Of a stretch of 64,000 nucleotides of DNA, positions 52,032 through 60,575 are shown one piece after another. Within the stretch, counting starts at the first letter, position 1. Every line of letters starts with the position of its first letter. The translations under genes and the position numbers were made by a program. The DNA comes from Fermentibacter sp964564435 (lineage in GTDB: Bacteria > Fermentibacterota > Fermentibacteria > Fermentibacterales > Fermentibacteraceae), in assembly GCA_964564435.1 (NCBI GenBank), contig CAZMAT010000002.1:62001-126000 (forward strand), read 5' to 3'. The notes under the pieces are model-generated. The model was given only the letters and a program-made list of their open reading frames with translations. It had not been told where the DNA came from and searched no databases.

Positions 52032-52811
52032 TTGAAAGCACCCGGCAACACGACTCTCGTGCTCGGGTCATGCCTGGCCGCCAGCCTGGCGGCCCTGCTG
52101 GCCATGTCGATCACTCTGGGATCCGAAAGGCGGAGGAGCGCGGATGTGCTGGCCGAGGCACGCGAGGCCATAGCGCTGATGGATACCCTGGTCTCGGCCG
52201 ATTCCTGCATCGGCGCGTTCCGCGACTCGGTCGACTACTACAGGGACCTCGCCCTGTCCCTCCAGCTGCGCATCGCGGCAGACAGCACGGCGGCGGTCTA
52301 CCCCGACTACTACCTGATCATCGACACCGGCCAGAACAGGTTCCACCTGAGAAGGGGAGACCTGCTCGTCAGGTCAGGCTACTGCGGGACCGGCAAGGGC
52401 TGGACCTCCAACGGCACCGGCGAATCCTGGGACTTCAACACGCCGCGCGGGCTCAGGCATGTCCTCGGGAACGGCACCAACCCCTACTGGTTCAGGCCGG
52501 ACTGGTTCTGGCTCGAGCAGAACATGCAGCCGCCCGATCCCGGCCAGGTCGTCATGCTCCCTCAGGATCTGACCTACGCCGAGCAGATAGCCTTCTACAA
52601 CGACTCTCTCGATGCGTCCGAGAGGCTCTACGTCAGGCAGGTGCCCGGCGTTCTCGGATCCTACAAGATCGACCTCGGAGGCGGCGTGCTGCTGCACTAC
52701 GGCACCGGAAGGGGCAACAACGTCAGCCACGGCTGCATAAGGCTGGGCAGCGCAGATCTGGAGGCCCTCTACAGGACCCTTCCCGTCGGTGCGCCCGTCC
52801 TCATCTACTGA
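52032..52811 (+). CDS. L,D-transpeptidase (YkuD family)
   Basis: Wall enzyme forming or editing 3-3 crosslinks or anchoring proteins. The 259-residue protein has an N-terminal membrane anchor (LVLGSCLAASLAALLAMSI), a short helical stalk, and the YkuD domain starting YYLIIDTGQNRFHL and holding the catalytic motif HYGTGRGNNVSHGCIRLG with Cys235. Start is TTG 52032, seven bases after GGAGGG; TTG 52026 is in frame but too close to that site. Confidence 0.9.
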   Translation: MKAPGNTTLVLGSCLAASLAALLAMSITLGSERRRSADVLAEAREAIALMDTLVSADSCIGAFRDSVDYYRDLALSLQLRIAADSTAAVYPDYYLIIDTGQNRFHLRRGDLLVRSGYCGTGKGWTSNGTGESWDFNTPRGLRHVLGNGTNPYWFRPDWFWLEQNMQPPDPGQVVMLPQDLTYAEQIAFYNDSLDASERLYVRQVPGVLGSYKIDLGGGVLLHYGTGRGNNVSHGCIRLGSADLEALYRTLPVGAPVLIY

Positions 52812-52826
52812 GTGAAGGAGGGGAGC

Positions 52827-54092
52827 GTGACGACCCGGTCGGAGACCCTGGCTGGCAGGCTCCTGTCATCGCGGTTCGGGCCGCTCTGGGCCGTGCTCGG
52901 CGCGGCCTGCCTGGCCGCCCTGGCCATCCTCGCCTTCAGAGGATCCCGCGCCGAACGCCCGGAAGAGCCCGGCCAGGCGCAGGGCACCCTCACGGTGCCA
53001 ACCATGCCTGATTCCATCAGGGACGAGATCCCCTCCACCTGGGCCCAGCCCCGCAATGATCCGGCCGGCCGGGGCGTGTGGGGCCCCGACATCGAGGCCC
53101 CCCTGGACACCCTCTGGAGGATCCATACCGGTCTCGAGTTCTTCGCGGCCCCCGCCCTCTGCGGCAGCACCCTGTACTTCGGCGGAAGCGACGGCATCTT
53201 CCGCGCGGTGGACGCCACCGACGGCGCGGTGCTCTGGTCGTTCGGGACCTCTTGCGGCCTGAGCGGCGAGGCGGCCGTCGGCGCCACGACCGTCTTCTTC
53301 AGCGGGCAGGACGGATATGCCTACGCCCTCGACCGTTCCACCGGAGCCCTTGTCTGGAAGACCGGCCTCGGATACCATCTCTTCGCATCGATGGGCATCC
53401 TCGGCGACTCCATCGTGGTGACCGGCAACTCCGCCGGTTCGATCGCCGCGCTGGACGCGCGCACCGGTGACCTTGCGTGGTCCGCGTCACCGGGCGGCGT
53501 CGTGCTCGGTCCCGCCATGGCCGACACCGTCGCCGTCTTCACTACCGAGGACGGGGTCGTGTGCGCCTACGGCGCCGGGGGGGAGGAGATCTGGAGGCGC
53601 GACTTCCCGGCCCAGGCCTCGGCTCCTTCGGTTTCCGGGGGATCGGTCTATGTGGGCTTCGCCGACGGGGTCGTGAGGAGCATGGACCTCTCCTCCGGGT
53701 CGGTGGTGTGGGAGACCGACCTCACCTCCCAGTCCGTGAGGACCGTGGTGTCCAGGCCGGTCGTCGCGGGGGGGCGGGTTTTCGCCGGCACCTGCGACGG
53801 CAGGGTCGTGTGCCTTTCCGAAGGCGGGGGCGCCCTTCTGTGGGAGACCGGGCTCGAGAACTGGGTCCAGGTCCCCCCGGCGGTAGGGGACGGGAAAGTC
53901 TACGTCTGCTGTGACGACAGACGGTTCCACATACTCGACGCCGCCACGGGCGCCGTGGAATCGAGCATGGAGATGGGCGGCTACGCGGGCACGGCCCCGA
54001 TCATCGCCAACGGTTCGGTCTTCTTCGGCACCGCCTCGGGCGACTTCTTCGCGTTCCTGGGCACGCCTGGCGATTCCGGCGGCCAGCCTTGA
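52827..54092 (+). CDS. Membrane-anchored PQQ-repeat beta-propeller protein
   Basis: A 421-residue protein with one N-terminal transmembrane helix (LWAVLGAACLAALAILAF) and a Pro-rich linker, then PQQ/YVTN-type propeller repeats with the recurring pattern GxVYxxxxDGxxxALDxxTGxxxW (e.g. DGYAYALDRSTGALVWKTG, DGIFRAVDATDGAVLWSFG). It resembles BamB in fold but is anchored by a helix rather than lipid and has no bam neighbours. GTG 52827 follows GGAGGGGAGC. era starts over its stop (TTGA). Confidence 0.75.
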   Translation: MTTRSETLAGRLLSSRFGPLWAVLGAACLAALAILAFRGSRAERPEEPGQAQGTLTVPTMPDSIRDEIPSTWAQPRNDPAGRGVWGPDIEAPLDTLWRIHTGLEFFAAPALCGSTLYFGGSDGIFRAVDATDGAVLWSFGTSCGLSGEAAVGATTVFFSGQDGYAYALDRSTGALVWKTGLGYHLFASMGILGDSIVVTGNSAGSIAALDARTGDLAWSASPGGVVLGPAMADTVAVFTTEDGVVCAYGAGGEEIWRRDFPAQASAPSVSGGSVYVGFADGVVRSMDLSSGSVVWETDLTSQSVRTVVSRPVVAGGRVFAGTCDGRVVCLSEGGGALLWETGLENWVQVPPAVGDGKVYVCCDDRRFHILDAATGAVESSMEMGGYAGTAPIIANGSVFFGTASGDFFAFLGTPGDSGGQP

Positions 54093-54973
54093 CATCCTGC
54101 ATCCCGGGCAGGGTCCATGCCGGCTATCTCGTCCTGGCGGGCGGGGCGAACTCGGGCAAGTCCTCTCTCTTCAACAGCCTCGTCGGGAGGACGATCTCTC
54201 CGGTCACACAGGGGCGGGGAACGACCCGGCTGCCCCTCTCAGGGGTATGCCACGATCCCGGGTCGGGGGGACAGGTCTGCATCATCGACACGCCGCCCCT
54301 CCGAACTGCACTGGGGCTCGAGATCCTCGGCTGGATGGACGCAGCCTGCCTGACGGTAGATGCCACGAAGCTCGACGAGGAGCTCGCATCGCCCGAGACG
54401 GAGAGGTTCCTCGACCTCTTTTCCGGAAGGCCGGTCCTGCTGGGTCTGACCCATGTCGATCACTTCCCGCCCGGCCTCTGGCAGGCGCTGGTCAACCAGG
54501 CGTGTCTATTCCGCGCCTTCGCCGGTGCCCACGCCATCTGCCCGCCGAGGGGGACGGGAGTGCCCGGTCTGCTCCGTGACATGCTCCGATCCCTGCCGCC
54601 GAGGCGGATGCTCTTCCCTGGAGACTGCACCACGCTCCACTCCGAGCGCTTCCTCGTATCCGAGGTGATAAGGACGGAGCTCTTCAGGGTCCTGCCCGAG
54701 GAGATCGCCACGACCACCGCGGTCCAGATCGAGGAGTTCTCCATGCGCGACTCCAAGACCTACGTCAGGGCGAATCTCGTCGTGTCGAGGCACTCCTACA
54801 AGGGCATCGTCATCGGAAGGAGAGGGCAGACCCTCCAGAGGATCACCGACTGCGCCGCGAAGGGTGCGGGATCTCTGCTGGACAGGACTGTCCTGCCGGA
54901 CCTCTGGGTGAAGGTGAGGGAATCCTGGCCCGACAACCCTCACGACCTGCTCGAGTTCGGCTATGTCGTCTGA
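54089..54973 (+). CDS. era: Era-like protein with divergent GTPase motifs
   Basis: Homologue of Era, which assists 16S rRNA/30S maturation. The 294-residue protein has an N-terminal G domain and a C-terminal KH domain (VVSRHSYKGIVIGRRGQTLQ). G1 is intact (GGANSGKSS) and the G2 Thr context (GRGTTR) is kept, but G3 reads DTPP instead of DTPG, G4 reads THVD instead of NKxD, and G5 reads CPPRG instead of SAxxG. Guanine specificity and hydrolysis may be altered. TTG 54089 overlaps the previous stop; scpA starts 11 bases before its end. Confidence 0.82.
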   Translation: MTSCIPGRVHAGYLVLAGGANSGKSSLFNSLVGRTISPVTQGRGTTRLPLSGVCHDPGSGGQVCIIDTPPLRTALGLEILGWMDAACLTVDATKLDEELASPETERFLDLFSGRPVLLGLTHVDHFPPGLWQALVNQACLFRAFAGAHAICPPRGTGVPGLLRDMLRSLPPRRMLFPGDCTTLHSERFLVSEVIRTELFRVLPEEIATTTAVQIEEFSMRDSKTYVRANLVVSRHSYKGIVIGRRGQTLQRITDCAAKGAGSLLDRTVLPDLWVKVRESWPDNPHDLLEFGYVV

Positions 54974-55739
54974 AGCCTGCAGGATCAGCCTCGAGCAGTT
55001 CGAGGGTCCCCTCGACCTTCTCCTGTACCTGATCAGGCGCGACGAGCTGGACATCCGAGAGGTGAGGGTAGCCGAGGTCGCGGGGCAGTACCTGGCCTAC
55101 ATACGCGCGGCCGTCGAACTCGATCTCGACGTCGCGAGCGAGTACCTCGTGATGGCCGCCACCCTCACCAGCATCAAGAGCAAGGCGCTCCTGCCGGCGA
55201 GGAACGCAGCTCCGGAGGAGGATCCGGAGCGCATACTCATGAGGCAGCTCGTTCTCTACAGGGCCTTCAAGGAGGTCGCGGCCGAGCTGCGCGAGAGCGA
55301 AGAGGTGTGGCGCAACGCTTTCCCGGCGCCGGGGGAGAGGGAGAGATGGGCTTCGGACGCGCCCCCGCAGGCGGAACCGGGCTCGGTCAGCCTGCTCGAC
55401 CTGCTGAGGGCTCTCGATGAGCTCTCGACTCCCTCCGAGGAGCCCGTCCAGAGGTACAGGAGACCCGAACTGACGATATCCGAATGCGTCGCGATGATTT
55501 CGGCCCGGCTCCGCCACGGGAGGGGGATCAGCCTCGGTGATCTCCTGGGTCCGGGATCCGACAGGAGGCTTCTGGTGGCATTCTTCGTCACGATCCTGGA
55601 GCTCTCCCGGCAGGGTCTCGTCCGCTTCAGGCAGAGAGCCCCGTTCGGCGACCTCCTCCTCGAGCGCGAGCCGGCCTGGACCGCGTCCTCCGGAACGCCT
55701 TCATCTCCTTTGACTTTCTCACCGGCCGGAGATGTCTGA
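54963..55739 (+). CDS. scpA: Segregation and condensation protein A
   Basis: Kleisin subunit that links SMC heads with ScpB in chromosome condensation. The 258-residue protein shows the N-terminal motif EQFEGPLDLLLYLIRRDELDI, the helix SEYLVMAATLTSIKSKALLP, and the C-terminal winged-helix part (LVAFFVTILELSRQGLVRFRQ). It overlaps era by 11 bases. scpB follows after a 278-base tandem-repeat block rather than directly. Confidence 0.93.
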   Translation: MSSEACRISLEQFEGPLDLLLYLIRRDELDIREVRVAEVAGQYLAYIRAAVELDLDVASEYLVMAATLTSIKSKALLPARNAAPEEDPERILMRQLVLYRAFKEVAAELRESEEVWRNAFPAPGERERWASDAPPQAEPGSVSLLDLLRALDELSTPSEEPVQRYRRPELTISECVAMISARLRHGRGISLGDLLGPGSDRRLLVAFFVTILELSRQGLVRFRQRAPFGDLLLEREPAWTASSGTPSSPLTFSPAGDV

Positions 55740-55744
55740 ACGGC

Positions 55745-56035
55745 ATGCTCGACGTGACGGCTCTCGTACCCATCAAGACTCGCTTTCCACTAGTATCTGC
55801 GGCACGGCAGGAGAAGGCGGGGGTGACCGGACGGCATGCTCGACGTGACGGCTCTCGTATCCATGGAGACTCGCTTTCCACCAGTTTCTGCGGCACGGCA
55901 GGAGAAGGCGCGGGTGACCGGACGGCATGCTCGACGTGACGGCTCTCGAATCCATGAAGACTCGCTTTCCACGATTTCCTGCAGCACGGCAGGAGAAGGC
56001 GCGGGTGACCGGACAGCATGCTCGACGTGACGGCT
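55745..56035 (+). repeat. 91-bp tandem repeat array containing copies of the scpB start
   Basis: Three full units of exactly 91 bases begin at 55745, 55836 and 55927, and a fourth partial unit at 56018 is the start of scpB. Every unit opens with ATGCTCGACGTGACGGCT, identical to the first six codons of scpB, and ends with a segment close to GGAGAAGGCGCGGGTGACCGG. Units differ by roughly 5-15 substitutions, mainly in the middle. Because 91 is not a multiple of three, each repeated ATG lies in a different frame from the next; the first two open frames of 64 codons and the third one of 36 codons. Confidence 0.93.
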
Positions 56036-56581
56036 AGATCCATCGAGGGCCTGCTCTTCGCAGCCGACAGGCCCCTGAGCATGGAGGAGATCTGCGACCT
56101 GACGGGATCGGGCGCCGATACGGTGCTCCAGGCCATCGGCCGGATAAGGGCCTCGCTCGAGGACGAGGGCCATGCGATGATCCTCCAGGAGGCCGCCGGC
56201 ACGTGGAGGATGGTGTCCGATCCAGCCGTCGGGGCCACGGTCGCACAGCTCTACGAGGAGAGGAGGCCCGGCAGGCTGAGCAGGGCCGCTGTGGAGACGC
56301 TCGCGGTGATCGCCTACAACCAGCCCTGCACCAGGGCCGCCATCGAGGCCATACGCGGCGTCAACTGCGACAGCGCGGTGAAGTCGCTGCTGGAGAGGAG
56401 CCTGATACGCATCTGCGGCAGGCAGGAGACTCCGGGCAGGCCCCTCACCTACTCCACGACGGAGGGCTTCCTCAACTACTTCGGCCTGGACGACATCGAC
56501 CACCTCCCGCGAAGGCGGGAGATAGAGGAACTCGTTGGTACGGAAGGAGCCGCCGATGGCGCCGACCTCTTCTCGAGCTAG
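56018..56581 (+). CDS. scpB: Segregation and condensation protein B
   Basis: Dimeric winged-helix partner of ScpA and SMC. The 187-residue protein has the opening SIEGLLFAADRPLSMEEICDL, the YEERRPGRLSRAAVETLAVIAYNQPCTRAAIEAIRGV segment typical of ScpB, and the GRPLTYSTTEGFLNYFGL end. ATG 56018 is the last of four repeated ATGCTCGACGTGACGGCT copies, and only this one reads into the conserved protein. The next gene starts 26 bases before its end. Confidence 0.92.
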   Translation: MLDVTARSIEGLLFAADRPLSMEEICDLTGSGADTVLQAIGRIRASLEDEGHAMILQEAAGTWRMVSDPAVGATVAQLYEERRPGRLSRAAVETLAVIAYNQPCTRAAIEAIRGVNCDSAVKSLLERSLIRICGRQETPGRPLTYSTTEGFLNYFGLDDIDHLPRRREIEELVGTEGAADGADLFSS

Positions 56582-57335
56582 GGCTGCCGGAACCGGCAGC
56601 GGCGCGGATCCCTCCGAAGGCATGCGGCTCAACCGCTTCCTCGCGCGGGCTGGAGTGGGTTCGCGCAGGGCCTGCGACGAGATCATCAGGCAGGGCCTCG
56701 TGACTGTGAACGGCAGACGCCCCGAGTCCATCGGGGTGCAGGTCGCGCCTGGGGACAGGGTGGAGTACTCCGGAAGGAGGATCGTCCTCCCGGTGCCGGC
56801 AGCGTATGCCTGGAACAAGCCGGTCGGGGTCGAGACGAGCATGGCCGACAGGAGCGGCAGGCTGAAGGCCGTGCTGGCAAGGCTCAACCCCGGCTGCGTG
56901 CCGGTCGGCAGGCTCGACATCAACACGGGGGGCCTGCTCATCCTCACCAACGACGGTGACCTCACGAACCGTCTGACCCATCCCAGGTGGGGGATCGAGA
57001 GGGAGTACATCCTCACCCTGGGCGACGACATGCCTTCGGGGGTGCTCCAGAAGCTCCGGGGCGGGATCCCGATAGGCCCCGGCCCTCTCTGCCGGCCGGT
57101 CGCGGTGACCCCGCTCGGCGCCAGGCGTCTCTCGATAGTGCTCACCACCGGCAGATACCACGAGGTGAGGAGGATGGCCGCCGCCGCCGGGCTCGCACTC
57201 GCGGCGCTGGAGCGCATCCGGTTCGGGCCGGTATCGATCGGAGACCTTCCCAGGGGCGAGCATCGGAATCTGTCACGCAGGGAGATGCAGATGCTCTACT
57301 CGCTGGTGGGGATGGAACCGCCATCGTCTTCTTGA
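56556..57335 (+). CDS. rluB: Ribosomal large subunit pseudouridine synthase B-type
   Basis: Makes pseudouridine in 23S rRNA (RluB/RsuA family). The 259-residue protein has a short basic lead, an S4 RNA-binding domain (MRLNRFLARAGVGSRRACDEII), then the catalytic domain with Asp in VGRLDINTGGLLILTNDG, THPRWGIEREY and GRYHEVRRMAAA. ATG 56556 has GGAAGGAG seven bases upstream. The scpA-scpB-rluB-cmk order is widely conserved. Its stop codon forms part of the -35 box for the next operon. Confidence 0.93.
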   Translation: MAPTSSRARAAGTGSGADPSEGMRLNRFLARAGVGSRRACDEIIRQGLVTVNGRRPESIGVQVAPGDRVEYSGRRIVLPVPAAYAWNKPVGVETSMADRSGRLKAVLARLNPGCVPVGRLDINTGGLLILTNDGDLTNRLTHPRWGIEREYILTLGDDMPSGVLQKLRGGIPIGPGPLCRPVAVTPLGARRLSIVLTTGRYHEVRRMAAAAGLALAALERIRFGPVSIGDLPRGEHRNLSRREMQMLYSLVGMEPPSSS

Positions 57336-57360
57336 CGCCGCACCCGGTCCGGCAGATAAT
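57332..57360 (+). promoter_or_regulatory. Promoter of the cmk-plsC-rpsA operon
   Basis: TTGACG (57332-57337) and GATAAT (57355-57360) with a 17-base spacer: five of six matches to each sigma-70 hexamer, the best promoter seen in the window. The expected start site is near 57367, giving a leader of about 30 bases to the proposed cmk start. The -35 overlaps the rluB stop codon. Confidence 0.75.
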
Positions 57361-57368
57361 TCTTCCCT

Positions 57369-57404
57369 ATGTATAAAAGAGGGGACGTGACCTTGTCTGG
57401 CTGA
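57369..57404 (+). other. Short upstream reading frame overlapping the cmk start
   Basis: ATG 57369 opens an 11-codon frame (MYKRGDVTLSG) ending TGA 57402-57404, eight bases inside cmk. It contains the only ATG, GTG and TTG codons near the cmk start, and GAGGGG (57379-57384). It may be a coupling or attenuating leader peptide, or may mark a frameshift error in the sequence. Confidence 0.35.
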
Positions 57405-58071
57405 CGTAATAGCCATCGACGGACCAGCCGGTTCGGGCAAGAGCACCACCGCGCGCCTCGTCGCGGAGGTGCTCGGTTTCTGTTACCTGGACACCGGCGC
57501 CATGTACCGCATGACCGCCCTCCTCGCCTCCCGGAGCCCTTCAGCTTCGACAGACCCCGATGCCGTCGCCCTGATCGCGGGTGCGAGCAAGATGTCCGCC
57601 GGGCCGGATGGAGCCTTCCTCGACGGGGAGGACGTGACCTCCCTCATCCGCACATCCGAACTCGGAGAGGCCGCAAGCCTCCTGTCCGCCTCGCCCCCGG
57701 TCAGGCGGGCGATGGTGGCCAAGCAGCGCGAGGCTGCCGCCGGCCGCGACATCGTTGCCGAGGGCCGCGACATGGGCACCGTCGTCTTCCCCGACGCCGT
57801 CCTGAAGGTCTATGTCACAGCGGACATCGCAGTGAGAGGCATCCGCAGGACGAGGGACCTGGCGTGCCGCTCCGGCGCCCGTCCCTCCGAGGTCTTCGCC
57901 GATGTGGTGGAAAGTCTGATGAAGAGGGACGCCAGGGACAGGGAGAGACCCGACAGCCCTCTCAGGCGCGCTTCCGACGCCTTCCTGCTGGACACCAGCG
58001 CCATGTCGGTCCGAGAGCAGGTCGAGAAGGTCGTGTCCCTGTTCCGTGCGGCCGGGAGGCACGGAGCATGA
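57397..58071 (+). CDS. cmk: Cytidylate kinase
   Basis: Phosphorylates CMP/dCMP. With a start at CTG 57397 the protein is 224 residues, the usual length, and begins ADVIAIDGPAGSGKSTTARL, the complete Cmk P-loop. An in-frame TGA at 57388 and the lack of ATG/GTG/TTG between it and the P-loop force a CTG (or rarer) start; GTG 57469 would delete the P-loop. Other motifs: YLDTGAMYR, VAEGRDMGTVVFP, RDARDRERPDSPLRRA. Upstream is a near-consensus promoter. Its stop overlaps plsC. Confidence 0.88.
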   Translation: MADVIAIDGPAGSGKSTTARLVAEVLGFCYLDTGAMYRMTALLASRSPSASTDPDAVALIAGASKMSAGPDGAFLDGEDVTSLIRTSELGEAASLLSASPPVRRAMVAKQREAAAGRDIVAEGRDMGTVVFPDAVLKVYVTADIAVRGIRRTRDLACRSGARPSEVFADVVESLMKRDARDRERPDSPLRRASDAFLLDTSAMSVREQVEKVVSLFRAAGRHGA

Positions 58072-58709
58072 TGGACAGCCGCTCGATGCATGCCATCCAG
58101 AGTTGCGGCCGCGCAGTCTTCCGGATCGTATTCGGTCTGAGGATCAGCGCTGCCGGCAGGGTGCCCCGCACGGGCGGCCTCCTGATCGCGAGCAACCACA
58201 TCTCCGACATGGATCCTCCCGTTCTCGGGAGCTGCATCCCCAGGACGTTGCGCTTCATGGCGAAGAGCGAGCTCTTCAGGGGCCGGGCGCTGTCATGGAT
58301 GTTCACGCAGCTCGGAGCATTCCCCGTGAACAGGAGGGGAGTGGACCGCACCGCCCTGAGGACGGCCGAGTCGATCCTCGGGGATGGCGGTGCCCTCCTC
58401 ATCTTTCCCGAGGGCACCAGGAGCACGGACGGCAGACCTCTGCCTCCGAAGCCGGGCGTCGGCCTGCTCGCATCGAAGATGCGAGTCCCGGTGCTGCCGG
58501 CATTCCTGCACGGCACCGACAGGCCGCTCTCCGCGCTCGCGCGGAGGCCGCGCTTCTCCGTGTGCCTGGGCAGGCTCATTCTTCCCGCAGAGATGGAGGA
58601 GGCCGGCAGGTCGGGCGGCATTTCCGCCATGGCCGGGCTGGTGATGGAAAGGATAGTGGAAACGGGTGCCGAAGCTGGCCTGATACGGGCCGAGAGGAGT
58701 GCGAATTGA
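58068..58709 (+). CDS. plsC: 1-acyl-sn-glycerol-3-phosphate acyltransferase
   Basis: Inner-membrane acyltransferase making phosphatidic acid. The 213-residue protein has the HX4D catalytic motif as SNHISDMDPP, GAFPVNRRGVDR, and the glycerol-phosphate site IFPEGTRSTDGR. ATG 58068 overlaps the cmk stop (ATGATG; 58071 is possible). Position between cmk and rpsA recalls the arrangement in several phyla. Confidence 0.92.
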   Translation: MMDSRSMHAIQSCGRAVFRIVFGLRISAAGRVPRTGGLLIASNHISDMDPPVLGSCIPRTLRFMAKSELFRGRALSWMFTQLGAFPVNRRGVDRTALRTAESILGDGGALLIFPEGTRSTDGRPLPPKPGVGLLASKMRVPVLPAFLHGTDRPLSALARRPRFSVCLGRLILPAEMEEAGRSGGISAMAGLVMERIVETGAEAGLIRAERSAN

Positions 58710-60535
58710 GCGAGAAGGAGTTCTGCGTCGGACTGACGCCGGAGGAGGTCGAGAGGATCGAGGGCTTCGAGTACTCTCCCGACGAGAGGCGGAAGCTCGA
58801 GGAGACCTACGACGGGACGATCACGACGACCGAGGTGAAGGTCGGGACGATCCTCTCCGGGACCATCCTGCAGAGAGTCGGCAACGAGGTCGTCGTCGAC
58901 ATCGGGTACAAGAGCGAGGGCGTCATCCCCCTGTCCGAGTTCCGCGAGGACGAGGAGATCGTACCCGGCCAGCAGGTCGACGTCTACATCGAGACCCTCG
59001 AGGACCAGGACGGGAGGGTGAGCGTCTCCAAGGAGAAGGCCCACTTCCACAGGGTCTGGTCCGACATCAAGGCCGCCTACGACAACGGCACGATCCTCGA
59101 GGGCACCGTCCTCAAGAGGATCAAGGGCGGTCTGGTCGTGCGCATCATGGGTGTCGACGCATTCCTGCCCGGCTCCCAGGTGGCCCTCAGGCAGGTGCCC
59201 AACCTCGAGAAGTTCCTCAACCAGAAGCTCGAGTTCCGCGTCATCAAGCTCAACAAGAGGCGCAGGAACATCGTGGTGAGCCGCAGGCAGGTTCTCGAGG
59301 AGGCGCGCTCCGAGCTGAAGGAGAAGCTGATCCGCGAGCTCGAGGAGGACCAGGTCCGCACCGGCGTCGTGAAGAACATCACGGACTTCGGCGCGTTCGT
59401 GGACCTCGGCGGCATAGACGGCCTCCTCCACATCACGGACATGAGCTGGGGCAGGGTGCGCCATCCCAGCCAGCTCGTGAACATCGGCGACGAGATAGAG
59501 GTGAAGGTCCTCAAGTTCGACCGCGAGCGCGAGCGCATCTCCCTGGGCCTCAAGCAGCTGCAGCCCTTCCCGTGGGAGGGTGTCGCCGAGAGGTATCCGA
59601 AGGGCGCGATCGTCAGCGGCAAGGTCGCCAGCATAACCGACTACGGCGCCTTCATCGAGCTCGAGCCCGGCGTGGAGGGTCTCATCCACGTCTCGGAGAT
59701 GTCCTGGACCAAGCACGTCAGGCATCCGTCGAAGATCCTCAGCGTGGGGGACGATCTCGAGGCCGTAGTGCTCAACGTGAACGAGGAGGAGCGCAAGATA
59801 TCCCTCGGGCTGCGCCAGACCCAGGAGAACCCCTGGGATACGATAGAGGAGCGCTACCCCGTGGGCTCCGTGGTCGAGGGAACCGTGAGGAACCTGACCA
59901 ACTTCGGCGCCTTCGTGCAGATCGAGGACGGGATCGACGGCCTGGTGCACATCAGCGACATGAGCTGGACCAGGCGGGTGACCCATCCCTCGGAGGTGCT
60001 GGCCAAGAACGACGCCCTGAAGGTCGTTGTGCTCAGCATCGACCGCGAGAACCACAGGATATCCCTGGGTCTCAAGCAGACCACCGACAACCCGTGGGAG
60101 ACCATGGACCAGAAGCTGCCCGAGGGCACGGAGATCCACGGTTCGGTGGTCCAGCTCCTCGAGCGCGGAGTCGTGGTGGACCTCGGCGACTCCATAGAGG
60201 GATTCGTCCCCCTGAGCCAGCTCGGCTGGGAGACCCTGGAGCATCCCGAGAAGGTCCTCCGGATAGGCGACGACCTGCCCCTCAGGGTGATCGAGGTCGT
60301 GCCCAGCAGCAGGAGGATAGTCCTCAGCGTGCGCAGCTACTTCAACGGCAGGCCGATGGAGGAGCTCAGCGAGTTCCGTGCGAAGCTGGAGGGCAGGCCT
60401 CCGGCCGAGCCGGTACAGCTTCCTCCGCGGGCTACGATATACGACGAGGAGGGCGGCCGTTCCCTGATCGAACCCGAAGTGGAACCCGCGTCGGAGGCAC
60501 AGCCCGAGGCCGCGCCGGAAGGCGGGGAGGCCTGA
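58706..60535 (+). CDS. rpsA: 30S ribosomal protein S1
   Basis: RNA-binding ribosomal protein needed for initiation on structured mRNAs. The 609-residue protein contains six S1 domains (from about residues 45, 130, 215, 300, 387 and 474), the middle ones with the typical VVKNITDFGAFVDLGGIDGLLHITDMSW form, and an acidic tail. An N-terminal ~40-residue lead precedes the first domain. Start is TTG 58706, overlapping the plsC stop, with GAGGAG about eight bases before. Confidence 0.95.
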   Translation: MSEKEFCVGLTPEEVERIEGFEYSPDERRKLEETYDGTITTTEVKVGTILSGTILQRVGNEVVVDIGYKSEGVIPLSEFREDEEIVPGQQVDVYIETLEDQDGRVSVSKEKAHFHRVWSDIKAAYDNGTILEGTVLKRIKGGLVVRIMGVDAFLPGSQVALRQVPNLEKFLNQKLEFRVIKLNKRRRNIVVSRRQVLEEARSELKEKLIRELEEDQVRTGVVKNITDFGAFVDLGGIDGLLHITDMSWGRVRHPSQLVNIGDEIEVKVLKFDRERERISLGLKQLQPFPWEGVAERYPKGAIVSGKVASITDYGAFIELEPGVEGLIHVSEMSWTKHVRHPSKILSVGDDLEAVVLNVNEEERKISLGLRQTQENPWDTIEERYPVGSVVEGTVRNLTNFGAFVQIEDGIDGLVHISDMSWTRRVTHPSEVLAKNDALKVVVLSIDRENHRISLGLKQTTDNPWETMDQKLPEGTEIHGSVVQLLERGVVVDLGDSIEGFVPLSQLGWETLEHPEKVLRIGDDLPLRVIEVVPSSRRIVLSVRSYFNGRPMEELSEFRAKLEGRPPAEPVQLPPRATIYDEEGGRSLIEPEVEPASEAQPEAAPEGGEA

Positions 60536-60575
60536 GGGTCCAGATGGCGCTCCACGGCGCCGGAACCGGTTGCGG

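Noticed and set aside
55745..56035. Regular repeats could be read as a CRISPR array
   Set aside because: Units are 91 bases, contiguous, similar along their whole length, without unique spacers, and there are no cas genes.
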